Assembly: GCF_000829415.1 (NCBI RefSeq)
Contig: NZ_AP014637.1
Location: forward strand, 3,241,001-3,305,000
Length of the DNA: 64,000 nt
Origin: Pseudomonas sp. StFLB209
GTDB lineage: Bacteria > Pseudomonadota > Gammaproteobacteria > Pseudomonadales > Pseudomonadaceae
Reading direction: 5' to 3'
Each line of letters begins with the position of its first letter. Position 1 is the first letter of the stretch. This document shows, one piece after another, positions 41,836 through 49,806 of the stretch. The position numbers and the translations under genes are program-made. Under the pieces are notes generated by a model, which saw only the letters and a list, made by a program, of their open reading frames with translations, ran no database searches and had not been told where the DNA came from.

Positions 41836-43114
41836 GCAAAGTCTTGCCCAACGGATCATCATCGCCTTTGCGCTGATGAGTGCACTGGTGGCCGGATCCT
41901 TCGCCGTGGGCATTATCTCCACGGTTCACCTGGTCGAAGAAAAACTCATTTCCGCCGGCCTGGGCGGTGATCTCAATCGGCTGTTGCTGGCCGACAGCGT
42001 CAGCGACTGGAGCCATCGTCCGAAACAGGACCAACTGTTCTATTTCAGCAATGGTCCGGGCGATTTCGACCTGCCACAGGACATTCGTCATCTGGAGCCA
42101 GGCTTTCACGAAGTGTTTCGCGGACCGTCTTCCTATCACGCGATGATCGAAGTGGTCGACGGTCGGCATTATGCGCTGCTGCAGGACCAGAGCGATTTTG
42201 AAGAGCGCGAGCGCGTGCTGTTTGCCGTGGTGCTGGTGGGCTTCGTGCTGGCCCTGGCCCTGGCGGTATTCCTTGGCTGGGTGCTGGCCCGTCGGGTAAT
42301 GGCACCGGTGGTGCGTCTGGCGCGTCAGGTGCGCCACCGCGACCAGTTGCTGGGCCTGGCTCCGCCTTTGGCACCCGATTATGCCGCCGATGAAGTGGGT
42401 GAGCTGGCGGGTGCGTTCGACGCCACACTGGGGCGTTTGCGTCAGGCGTTGACCCGTGAGCGGATGTTCACCAGTGATGTCAGCCATGAATTGCGCACAC
42501 CACTGATGGTCCTGGCCAGCTCCTGCGAATTGTTACTGGAGAATCCGGCGCTGGACCAGCGTGCCCGGCGTCAGGTTGAGCGTATCGCGCGGGCCTGTGA
42601 AGAAATGCGCGACCTGGTGCAGACGTTCCTGATGCTGGCACGTACCCAGCGTGAAGATCCGACCATGACGCCAAGGGCCACGTTGACCGGCACCGCCGAG
42701 CAACTGATTGCCCAGTGGCGCGGGCCGATCGAAAGCAAAGGGCTGCAACTGATCTACAACCCGCCCGAGCCCGATCAGGTTTCTGATATCAGCTACAACG
42801 CGACCTTTTTGTTGGCGGTGATGGGCAATCTGTTGCGCAATGCGCTGCACTACACCGATCAGGGGTTCATCGCTTTGACCCTGCAGGGTGAAGGCTTTAT
42901 GGTCGAAGACAGCGGCGTGGGCATTCCGGAAGAGAAGCGTGAGGCCATGTTCGAGCCTTTCGTACGGGGCAATGAGCAGCGCGGTGAAGGCCTGGGGCTG
43001 GGGTTGTCGCTGGTTCAGCGTATCTGTGCCAACCAGGGCTGGACCGTCAGCCTGAGCCCGATGGAGCCCAACGGCTGCCGGTTCAAGGTCAGCCTGGAGA
43101 CTGCCAGGCCCTGA
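41825..43114 (+). CDS. colS: Sensor histidine kinase ColS
   Basis: A 429-residue kinase. TM1 (~10-32) is followed by a periplasmic loop (~33-130) and TM2 (~131-152), a HAMP-like linker, HisKA (FTSDVSHELRTPLMVLASS) and HATPase_c (GNLLRNALHY; EDSGVGIP; GEGLGLGLSLV). The periplasmic loop contains H35, H95-E96 and E126-E-R-E129, residues that I recall being linked to metal sensing by ColS in P. putida (an E-x-x-E motif). It overlaps colR by 11 bp, implying coupled translation. Phospho-transfer to ColR is inferred from pairing. Confidence 0.93.
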   Translation: MEFKQSLAQRIIIAFALMSALVAGSFAVGIISTVHLVEEKLISAGLGGDLNRLLLADSVSDWSHRPKQDQLFYFSNGPGDFDLPQDIRHLEPGFHEVFRGPSSYHAMIEVVDGRHYALLQDQSDFEERERVLFAVVLVGFVLALALAVFLGWVLARRVMAPVVRLARQVRHRDQLLGLAPPLAPDYAADEVGELAGAFDATLGRLRQALTRERMFTSDVSHELRTPLMVLASSCELLLENPALDQRARRQVERIARACEEMRDLVQTFLMLARTQREDPTMTPRATLTGTAEQLIAQWRGPIESKGLQLIYNPPEPDQVSDISYNATFLLAVMGNLLRNALHYTDQGFIALTLQGEGFMVEDSGVGIPEEKREAMFEPFVRGNEQRGEGLGLGLSLVQRICANQGWTVSLSPMEPNGCRFKVSLETARP

Positions 43115-43181
43115 GGGACTGGCAGTGTTCTTCAAAGGCTCGTAACTACCTGTAATCTATAGAAACATTCCATGGGCTTGC

Positions 43182-43197
43182 GGGACTTTTTTTTCAC
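43182..43197 (+). promoter_or_regulatory. Candidate ColR-binding box upstream of the methyltransferase operon
   Basis: gggacttttttttcac matches the ColR box as I remember it, (T/C)(T/C)NA(C/G)NN(T/C)TTTTTCAC, at every defined position except the two leading pyrimidines. It lies 65 bp upstream of the next gene, whose homologues in P. putida belong to the ColR regulon. Position and motif are seen; binding is inferred. Confidence 0.6.
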
Positions 43198-43261
43198 ATA
43201 AACATGACCTGATGCAGACGGACGGGCACCTATCGTGGCGCCATCTGAATCGGAGACGTTT

Positions 43262-43954
43262 ATGAACAAGCGCATCGAACTGGAGTTTTCCAACAAATAC
43301 GACGACAGCCACGCCCGCCAATATCTGGAAAAACATCGGAACGGTTTGTGGCGTCGCTTGTCCCATCAGCGCGACGAGCAGTTGGCCCGCAAGGCATTGC
43401 GCCTTGCCGGTGACCCTGGTCTGGTTCTGGATTTGCCTTGTGGCGCAGGGCGCTTCTGGCCATTGCTGGCAGAAAAACCAGAGCGTTTGATCATCGGTGC
43501 GGACAATTCGGCCGATATGCTCAGAACCGCGCGTCATGCTCAGCCGGAAGATGTCGTACAACGGGTACAACCTTTGCAGACATCAGCCTTTGCCATCGAC
43601 CTGCCGGACAATGCAGTAGACAGCATCTTTTGCATGCGCTTGTTGCACCATGTTGGTCAGGCGCAGCATCGGGCTGCTCTATTACGGGAGTTTCACCGGG
43701 TCTCGCGAGACAGTGTCATCGTCTCGCTGTGGGTCGACGGCAATTTCAAGGCATGGAAACGCAAGCGTCTTGAGCGCAAGCGCAATGGTTCCGATACCCC
43801 GCAAAGTGGGGCCGACGGTTACCAGAACCGTTTTGTGTTACCGGCAGCAACGGTCGAGAAAGAATTTGAACAGGCAGGTTTCAACATCCAGAAGCGTCTG
43901 GACTTCCTGCCGATGTATGCGATGTGGCGAGTCTATCTACTACGCAAACAATAA
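43262..43954 (+). CDS. SAM-dependent methyltransferase of the ColR-regulated LPS operon (WarA-like)
   Basis: A 230-residue class I methyltransferase. The SAM-binding motif is VLDLPCGAGRFWPLLAE (~residues 58-74), then IIGADNSADML and a post-I acidic region, with FCMRLLHHVGQA as motif IV. In P. putida the gene after colRS (known as orf222 or warA) encodes such a protein and is activated by ColR. It is thought to modify lipopolysaccharide, although the substrate is not established. ATG 43262 starts MNKRIELEFSNKYDDSHARQ, preceded by GGAGAC. The candidate ColR box is upstream, and the next gene follows after 15 bp. Confidence 0.85.
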   Translation: MNKRIELEFSNKYDDSHARQYLEKHRNGLWRRLSHQRDEQLARKALRLAGDPGLVLDLPCGAGRFWPLLAEKPERLIIGADNSADMLRTARHAQPEDVVQRVQPLQTSAFAIDLPDNAVDSIFCMRLLHHVGQAQHRAALLREFHRVSRDSVIVSLWVDGNFKAWKRKRLERKRNGSDTPQSGADGYQNRFVLPAATVEKEFEQAGFNIQKRLDFLPMYAMWRVYLLRKQ

Positions 43955-43969
43955 AAGGATGGGCAGGTA

Positions 43970-44677
43970 ATGGCCGGACAGATGACATTGGAAGTAGCTG
44001 ACAGCAGCTTCGGACGCTTTTGGGGGCTGCGTGGCGAATGGGTTGAGCAGCCCAATGTGCGCCGCGGCGGTGAAAGCGGGGTGCAGCGGGTATGGGCCGA
44101 TAACGGTCAACTGTTGTATGTCAAACGTCAGGCCGGGCATGTCTATCGCAGCTGGCGCTACCCTCTGGGCCGGCCTACAGTCCTGCGCGAGCAGGATGCT
44201 CTGGAAGGGTTGCGTAGCCTGGGCGTCAGTGTGCCGAACATTGTCTTTTGTGGCGCCGAACGCGACCAACAGGGGCAGTGGCGGGCGCTGCTGGTCACCG
44301 AGGCCTTGAACGGATTTGAAGAAATCGATCACTGGTATGCCTCAGGTGGTCGTGAGCGACACGGTGAACAAGTGCACGACCGCCTGCTCCAGGTACTGGC
44401 TGAAAGCCTGGCGCGGATGCACCGCGGGCGTTGGCAACACAGTTGCCTGTACAGCAAGCATGTTTTCGTGAAGGTCACCGGCGAAGGCGAGCAGGCCGAG
44501 GTTCAGGTGGCCTTGCTTGATCTGGAAAAAGCCCGCAAGCGCCTGACGGCTGGCCGGGCGGCCCGGCATGATCTGCGGCAGTTACGACGCCATTCGTCAT
44601 TTAGCCTCTGCGACTGGGATAAGTTGATCTACTTTTACCAGACAGCGTTTGGCAGCGCTCTCAAGGGGTTAGGTTAA
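43970..44677 (+). CDS. inaA: Lipopolysaccharide kinase InaA/WapQ-like
   Basis: A 235-residue protein of the RfaY/KdkA/InaA protein-kinase-like family (WapQ/InaA). It has YVKRQAGHVYRSWRYPLGRPT (nucleotide-binding Lys region), LARMHRGRWQHSCLYSKHVFV containing the H-x-x-x-x-x-S-K-H catalytic-loop variant, and VALLDLEKARKRLT with the metal-binding Asp. Such enzymes phosphorylate inner-core heptose. The loop lacks the classical H-x-D and instead has H-x5-SKH, common in InaA. It lies 15 bp after the methyltransferase gene and 1 bp overlaps the next gene (TAATG), so the three genes form an operon controlled by ColRS. Confidence 0.87.
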   Translation: MAGQMTLEVADSSFGRFWGLRGEWVEQPNVRRGGESGVQRVWADNGQLLYVKRQAGHVYRSWRYPLGRPTVLREQDALEGLRSLGVSVPNIVFCGAERDQQGQWRALLVTEALNGFEEIDHWYASGGRERHGEQVHDRLLQVLAESLARMHRGRWQHSCLYSKHVFVKVTGEGEQAEVQVALLDLEKARKRLTAGRAARHDLRQLRRHSSFSLCDWDKLIYFYQTAFGSALKGLG

Positions 44678-44904
44678 TGAAACTAGAAATGGCTAGAGGT
44701 TTGTTTCTGGTTGCAGCCTTGGCGACTACCACCATGGCGGTCGCTGCATGGGAGCAACCCTCAACCAGGATACTCAGTACGCCTCATGGCGAAGGCTATT
44801 GCCCGTTGCCCCGGGCCGCCAAGCCGCTGCAAACGGCGCAGCCCGATCATGACTTTCTGCTGTTGCTGTACAGCTTGCTGCAAGGGACTGGTACGAAAAG
44901 CTGA
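44677..44904 (+). CDS. Small secreted/periplasmic protein of the ColR operon, unknown function
   Basis: A 75-residue product. It starts MKLEMARGLFLVAALATTTMAVAAW, a likely signal peptide cleaved after AVA, and leaves a ~50-residue mature peptide rich in Pro, Leu and Gln with one Cys. The ATG overlaps the stop of the kinase gene (TAATG), supporting translation. I recall a third gene of unknown function in the same operon of P. putida, which this may be. No known domain is recognised. Confidence 0.6.
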   Translation: MKLEMARGLFLVAALATTTMAVAAWEQPSTRILSTPHGEGYCPLPRAAKPLQTAQPDHDFLLLLYSLLQGTGTKS

Positions 44905-45329
44905 ACGCGCAGCTCTGAACATCTGGGCTCTGCGGCGCTACGCGCGACATCGTAGCGATGGCAATGCAGGTGGTTTTTAGAGGGGCCCTCCGAGCCTGTT
45001 TTGCGGGACCGCTATCGGTATTACGCTGGCGGTCTCGCCCTGGTTTTTAAAAGTGCTGTCTACTGAGTATTTGACCGGGGTGGTGTTCACGCCGGTGTTT
45101 GCCTTGCCTGCCCCTCACTCTCCGAATTTTCTTGAAAACTCTCATTGATACGCTGATAGAGCGGGTCAGGTTTCCAGTGTCGAGTAAATAACGTTTTACT
45201 CTGTGGAATATTCATACAAATATAAATACTGTTTCTTGCATATTAATAAATTTAAATATGCCATCGTTTTGTCCGGGTTAGTTGCTGACTCCTTTCTTAT
45301 CTATTGTGTCAGAGCACAAGGAAACTCTC
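44905..45329. other. Intergenic region before the PspA-like gene
   Basis: 425 bases with no convincing gene. The first half is GC-normal and contains a weak inverted repeat (gaccgc … gcggtc, ~45007-45038) followed by tttttaaaa, a possible end of the ColR operon. The second half (about 45190-45265) is strikingly AT-rich (…tacaaatataaatactg…attaataaatttaaatatg…) and probably holds the promoter of the downstream gene. No sigma-54 motif was found. Confidence 0.5.
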
Positions 45330-46028
45330 ATGGGCCGGATCTGGACGAAACTGCTGATCGCGTTGCGCGGCGGCGCCAATGATACTGCCGAAGCCGTTAT
45401 GGCTCGTCAGGCATTGCGTATCCTCGATCAGGAAATCTGCGCAGCAGAAGAGCAAGTCGGGGTCGGGCGCTCGAACTTTGCCAATCTGATGACTAAACAG
45501 ATACTGGCCGCCAGGGAAGCCGAACAGACCCGTGAGCAACTGAACGAACTCACCAGGGTGGTCGGCAACGCGCTGGCAACCGGCGATAAGAAACTGGCCA
45601 TGGATGTTGCCGGGAAGGTCGGCCGGCTTGAACTGTTGCTGATTGAAGACACCCGGATTGCCAACGAATATGCCAGGAGCGTTGATAACCTGCGTCAGGC
45701 ACTTGAAATGAATGAAAGCAAACTTCGAGCGCTGAAAAAACAGATCGAACTCTTGCGCGACACCGACTTTGTCCAGCAGGCCCAGACCAGCCTTTCCACG
45801 TCACGTCGTGAACCGGCAGCACGCCTTCAGGTCGTGGCTGATACCCTCGATTCCATCCGTCAGCAGCAGCAGGAAACCGCAGCCCAGCTTCAGGCAGAAG
45901 AGATGCTGTGTTTGCGCGATCAGGATCTGGAGCGCCGCCTGCGCGACGCTTCGGTAATTTACGACCGTAGCAGTGCCAGCGCAGTGCTTGAGCGCATCAA
46001 GGCGGGTGCCGGTTTTCAGGTGTCCTGA
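45330..46028 (+). CDS. PspA/IM30 family protein
   Basis: A 232-residue, almost wholly alpha-helical protein with the PspA/Vipp1 pattern. It has an amphipathic N-terminus (MGRIWTKLLIALRGGANDTAEAV), RQALRILDQEIC, and long coiled-coil segments with DTRIANEYARSVDNLRQAL and AQTSLSTSRREPAARL. PspA proteins bind stressed inner membranes and belong to the ESCRT-III superfamily. ATG 45330 has AAGGA (45318-45322) 7 bases upstream; an upstream in-frame start adds 16 non-typical residues. No pspF, pspB or pspC lies nearby, so its regulation must differ from the E. coli Psp system. Confidence 0.8.
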   Translation: MGRIWTKLLIALRGGANDTAEAVMARQALRILDQEICAAEEQVGVGRSNFANLMTKQILAAREAEQTREQLNELTRVVGNALATGDKKLAMDVAGKVGRLELLLIEDTRIANEYARSVDNLRQALEMNESKLRALKKQIELLRDTDFVQQAQTSLSTSRREPAARLQVVADTLDSIRQQQQETAAQLQAEEMLCLRDQDLERRLRDASVIYDRSSASAVLERIKAGAGFQVS

Positions 46029-46066
46029 CAGCAGCCTGGATGTTTCGGAGCGGTGCGACGCTGCTA

Positions 46067-47167
46067 TCAAGCCAGGTGCAGGTGGTTATCCCAGAACGCG
46101 CCAGGCAGCGCCAGTGGCTTGGGCTGCAAGGTTGCCTGACGGCAATCATAGAAACGGCAACGCCCCTGGCCAGAGGTCACCACAAAGCCGTCCTGTACGG
46201 CGCCGACGCCAGCACAGTCCGGCATTGAGGCATCCAGCTTCAGGGCGGCGCTGTCCAGATCCCAGATAAACAGCCGGTTGGCCCGCGGCGCGGTCAGGGC
46301 GACCAGCCGCAGTTCGTTATGAATCGCGACACTGGCGGTGTAGTGGTTCATGGCGCGCAATTGCTGTTCGGCCACGGCAAAGGGTTCGAACGGCTGTCCG
46401 GGCCGCTTGATCGCCAGCAACTCGGCCAACTCCTGCGAGTCCCCCATGAACTGCTGGCCGGCAACGATGGTGCCATCGCTGGCCACGGCCAGGTGCCGTA
46501 CGCTGTTCATCTGCTGGCTCAGGGTTTCCTTGCTCAGCAGAGTGCCGTCACGCTGCATCAGCACCAGGCTCGGTTGCATGGCATCGAGGTTCATCTCGAC
46601 CCGGCTTTCGGCTTCGGTGCGGATACCACCATTGGCGACGATCAGGGTTTCGCCATCCGGCATCCACGAAACCTGATGCGGACCAATACCATGAGTGGAA
46701 ATTTCGCCACTGTGTTCCAGGCGCTGATTGACGAAACGATAGACCCCCAGCACACCCCGACCAGGATCACGCGTGTCGTTTTCCGTGGCGTACAGCCATT
46801 CACCGCTGCTGTGGATCACCGCATGGCCATAGAAGTGCCGGTTCGGCTGTGCGGTGATGGTTTGCAGCAATTTGCCGTCACGCAGGTCAATCAGGTAGCT
46901 CTGCGTGCCGGGGCGGCGGGCAATGAACACTGCCAGCGGCAGCTCGGGATGATTGATGATGTCGTGGCAGCGCTGGGCGACTTCAGTGGCGAACACCTGC
47001 TTGCCATCAAGCCGATAGCCCACGGCGTAGTGCTTGCCGTCGGCGTCATCGCGGGCGGACAGCAGCAAGGGGCTGCTGCCGTTTTGCCGGAACAGGCTCC
47101 AGCCACCGAGTGTGAATGCACTGAGCAGCAGGCTGCCTAGCGCCAGAGCCTGGCGTCGCAACATCAT
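46067..47167 (-). CDS. DUF1513 domain protein, exported seven-bladed-propeller-like
   Basis: A 366-residue protein that begins MMLRRQALALGSLLLSAFTLGG, a signal peptide with a twin-arginine-like variant (only LRRQ). Repeated blade-like blocks follow (GYRLDGKQVFATEVAQRCHD; GHAVIHSSGEWLYATENDTRD; GIGPHQVSWMPDGETLIVANGG), resembling YVTN/WD-type beta-propellers. DUF1513 proteins are the last gene of imelysin-type iron operons in pseudomonads. It lies 14 bp downstream of the imelysin-like gene on the same strand, so it belongs to the same operon. Function is unknown. Confidence 0.87.
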   Translation of the reverse strand: MMLRRQALALGSLLLSAFTLGGWSLFRQNGSSPLLLSARDDADGKHYAVGYRLDGKQVFATEVAQRCHDIINHPELPLAVFIARRPGTQSYLIDLRDGKLLQTITAQPNRHFYGHAVIHSSGEWLYATENDTRDPGRGVLGVYRFVNQRLEHSGEISTHGIGPHQVSWMPDGETLIVANGGIRTEAESRVEMNLDAMQPSLVLMQRDGTLLSKETLSQQMNSVRHLAVASDGTIVAGQQFMGDSQELAELLAIKRPGQPFEPFAVAEQQLRAMNHYTASVAIHNELRLVALTAPRANRLFIWDLDSAALKLDASMPDCAGVGAVQDGFVVTSGQGRCRFYDCRQATLQPKPLALPGAFWDNHLHLA

Positions 47168-47181
47168 CTATCCCCTCTGCG

Positions 47182-48246
47182 TCAGTCGCCGTCGTTGGCG
47201 TTGAAGCCCAACTGAATGCCTAAAGCCTTGGCCAGCTCACCTTCATGCAGACGATGCACGACATTCAAGCTGTCGTAGAACGCATTGAGCTGCTGGCGCC
47301 CGGCCTCGCTGTCGAGCAGGTCAGCCAGTGGCGGAGTGAGTGCCGAGAGCAGTTTGCGGCTGTTCGCATAGGCAGCGTCGATCTTGTCGGCTAGCGGTTT
47401 CTGGTTGGCGGGCAGCAGGCCACGCAAGCCTTTGTTGTCCACCCCGGTCCAGACGCTTTCAGCGCTCAGCAGGCTGGCTTCCAGGCTGCTTAACGAGGCC
47501 TTGCTGCGCCACGAGTCGGCCTGGAATGGCTGCGGCACGCCCTTGGACTGACGGCCCAGCGGCGTACCGAGTTTCTTCTTCAGGGTATCGAGGGCTGTGA
47601 CCTGCACGCGCAGTAGCTCGGCGATCGCCTCGTGGGAGTCGGCATAGCGGTTGTTGGGGAACTTGCTCAACTGCGCGAGCATGCCGTCGTTGCTGTTCCA
47701 GCCGTTGAGGATTTCTTCGGCGAGCAGTTTCTGCCTGGCACCAATGGCGGTCAGCAGCGGGCAATAACGGGCTTTGTGTTCGGCGCTGGCCATGTCGATG
47801 CCGGCATCGAACAAAATGTATTCATAGGCAGACAGACCCTGAACCACAACGCTGGCCTTGGTCAGCTCTTCAACGCTGACCGACGGCTGCGCAGTGACCA
47901 GTTGTTCAACCTGCCGGCCGACCAGGTTTTTCTTGTCAGGCCAGAATTGAACCTGCCAGGAGCGGTTGCCTTCAGCCAGCGGGCCGATCAACAACGGTTG
48001 CAGTTCGGCCCAGGTTTTCTGCGCTTTGAGGAAGTCAGCACGGGCAGTCTGCAAATCGGTCTTGCCTTCGCAGAACGCCAAAGCGCTGCTCGCCAGTTGG
48101 CGGTCGGCGTCTACCCAGCGACTGTAGGTCGGCAGGATCACCTGTTTGGCGATCGCAGCCGAAGTCACCGCCTGTGGATCGGCAGGTGTACAGGCGCCCA
48201 GCGCCAGGGCGGCAAGACTGGTGAACAACAGCTTGGGACGGAACAT
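47182..48246 (-). CDS. Imelysin-family lipoprotein
   Basis: A 354-residue periplasmic lipoprotein. Its signal peptide ends in the lipobox LGAC (Cys19). The all-alpha imelysin domain follows, with YSRWVDADRQLASSALAFC and WPDKKNLVGRQVEQLV in the first repeat and VQGLSAYEYILFD near the middle. In classical imelysins the middle motif is G-x-H-x-x-E; here the His is Tyr (S-A-Y-E-Y), so metal binding may differ. Imelysin-like proteins are linked to iron uptake and are Fur-regulated. It lies 29 bp after the di-haem gene and 14 bp before the DUF1513 gene. Confidence 0.9.
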   Translation of the reverse strand: MFRPKLLFTSLAALALGACTPADPQAVTSAAIAKQVILPTYSRWVDADRQLASSALAFCEGKTDLQTARADFLKAQKTWAELQPLLIGPLAEGNRSWQVQFWPDKKNLVGRQVEQLVTAQPSVSVEELTKASVVVQGLSAYEYILFDAGIDMASAEHKARYCPLLTAIGARQKLLAEEILNGWNSNDGMLAQLSKFPNNRYADSHEAIAELLRVQVTALDTLKKKLGTPLGRQSKGVPQPFQADSWRSKASLSSLEASLLSAESVWTGVDNKGLRGLLPANQKPLADKIDAAYANSRKLLSALTPPLADLLDSEAGRQQLNAFYDSLNVVHRLHEGELAKALGIQLGFNANDGD

Positions 48247-48275
48247 CTCCGGCTCCTTGAATTAAATTGACACAA

Positions 48276-49703
48276 TCATAATGAATTAAGGAACGCCAGC
48301 AAGGCCGCGCGTTGTTCTGCGTCGAAAGCCAGCACCTGACGCTGGGCTGCCTGAGCCTCGCCACCGTGCCAGAGAATCGCCTCCAGCACATTGCGGGCAC
48401 GGCCATCATGTAGCAATTGGGTATGGCCACTGACCGCCTGGGTCAGGCCCAGCCCCCACAGCGGTGGGGTGCGCCATTCGCGACCGGTGGCCTGGAACTC
48501 GGTACGGTTATCGGCCAGGCCTTCGCCCATGTCATGCAGCAACAGGTCGCTGTACGGGCGAATGATCTGGTTGGCCAGCTCCGGCTCGGCGGCATCGGCA
48601 CGGGTGGTGAATTGCGGGGTATGGCATTGGTCGCAGCCGGCCTTGAAGAACAGGTTCTTGCCAGCCAGCACCTGCGCATCTTCGACGTCACGCCGGGCCG
48701 GTACGCCGAGGTTGCGGGTATAGAACTCCACCAGACGCAGGACGTTGTCGCTGACTTCCGGCTCGCCGTTCGGGCCATTGCCATTTGGCGCCTCCTTGCA
48801 GGCAGTTTGCGCCGTTGTACAGTCATCCATGGGACGCAGGTTTGTGGTCAGCCCCAGGTCACCGGAAAACGCATGCACATTCTGTTGGTTCAGGTTGGGC
48901 TGGCCGGCTTTCCAGCCGAAACGGCCCAGCGCGACTTGCTGACGGGCATCGTCCCAGACCCAGTTGGGACGCCCGGAAATGCCGTCGCCATTTTTGTCGT
49001 CAGGGTCGGCACCAGCCAGGATCGCCGCCTCGGGGATGGCTTCGAGCAGACCCAGGCCGATCATGGGCGGCGCTATGCGTGCGGAAACATGCGTGTCCGG
49101 ATGCAACGGGCCGTAGCCCAGATGGGTGATGCTCAGGGTCGGCTGGCGCAGCTCGACCTCGCTGCCGTCACGAAACCTGACTACCAGCGGCTCGTACTTG
49201 ACCCGGACTTTACCTTCCGGGGGTACACCGGGCACCGCCATATCTTGCAACTGGGTGCCATACACCGGCTCCGGTATTACGCCACCGCGCTGCAGCTGCT
49301 CTGCAGAGCCTGCGCTGTTGGGGATCGACAGCCTGACCAGCATTGACACCGCATTGCTGTCACCAGGCTCGGGCGGATGACCGCGACCATCGCGAATATG
49401 GCAGTTCTGGCAACCATTGGTATTGAATAACGGCCCGAGTCCATCGCGGGCGGTGGTGGTCGACGGTGCGATTACCCAAGGGTTGCGGAAGAAACTGTTG
49501 CCAACGCTGAAATCCAGCCGGCGTACCGGTGGCAGGTTGGCCGACGGCAGGGAAAAGGCATTCTGGTCGCTGCGATGCACCGTCGCCGCCCCTCCCGACA
49601 ACACCTCGCCGGGCTCCGCCTGAGTGAAACGCGGCGCCTCATCGCACCCGCTCAGAGTCAGGGTCAACAGCAGAGCCAGAGATGTACGCAGTGGCGCAGT
49701 CAT
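48276..49703 (-). CDS. Di-haem oxidoreductase-like lipoprotein (DUF1111)
   Basis: A 475-residue exported protein with the lipobox LSGC (Cys20). Two c-type haem-binding sites are visible, CQNCH at residues 98-102 (NTNGCQNCHIRDG) and CDQCH near residue 360 (FKAGCDQCHTPQF). This is the layout of the DUF1111/'thiol oxidoreductase' family related to MauG and bacterial cytochrome c peroxidases. A role in periplasmic redox handling of iron fits the imelysin neighbours but is inferred. It heads the DUF1111-imelysin-DUF1513 operon and lies 103 bp after the last immunity-like gene. Confidence 0.9.
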   Translation of the reverse strand: MTAPLRTSLALLLTLTLSGCDEAPRFTQAEPGEVLSGGAATVHRSDQNAFSLPSANLPPVRRLDFSVGNSFFRNPWVIAPSTTTARDGLGPLFNTNGCQNCHIRDGRGHPPEPGDSNAVSMLVRLSIPNSAGSAEQLQRGGVIPEPVYGTQLQDMAVPGVPPEGKVRVKYEPLVVRFRDGSEVELRQPTLSITHLGYGPLHPDTHVSARIAPPMIGLGLLEAIPEAAILAGADPDDKNGDGISGRPNWVWDDARQQVALGRFGWKAGQPNLNQQNVHAFSGDLGLTTNLRPMDDCTTAQTACKEAPNGNGPNGEPEVSDNVLRLVEFYTRNLGVPARRDVEDAQVLAGKNLFFKAGCDQCHTPQFTTRADAAEPELANQIIRPYSDLLLHDMGEGLADNRTEFQATGREWRTPPLWGLGLTQAVSGHTQLLHDGRARNVLEAILWHGGEAQAAQRQVLAFDAEQRAALLAFLNSL

Positions 49704-49806
49704 GTGAAATCTTTAAACAGCCGAAATTCAAGGCGAGCAAGCTTAACAGTCCTGTGGGGCAGGAATAAGAGGAGTTATCGTTAACGAGGGCTGGTGCAAT
49801 TTGCTG

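Noticed and set aside
44711..44980. An 89-codon frame overlapping the small exported protein gene
   Set aside because: The other frame has a signal peptide and is coupled to the kinase stop codon; this one is an out-of-frame by-product.
45225..45250. Possible sigma-54 promoter for the PspA-like gene (ttcttgcat)
   Set aside because: TTGC is present, but the GG dinucleotide expected 10 bp upstream is missing.
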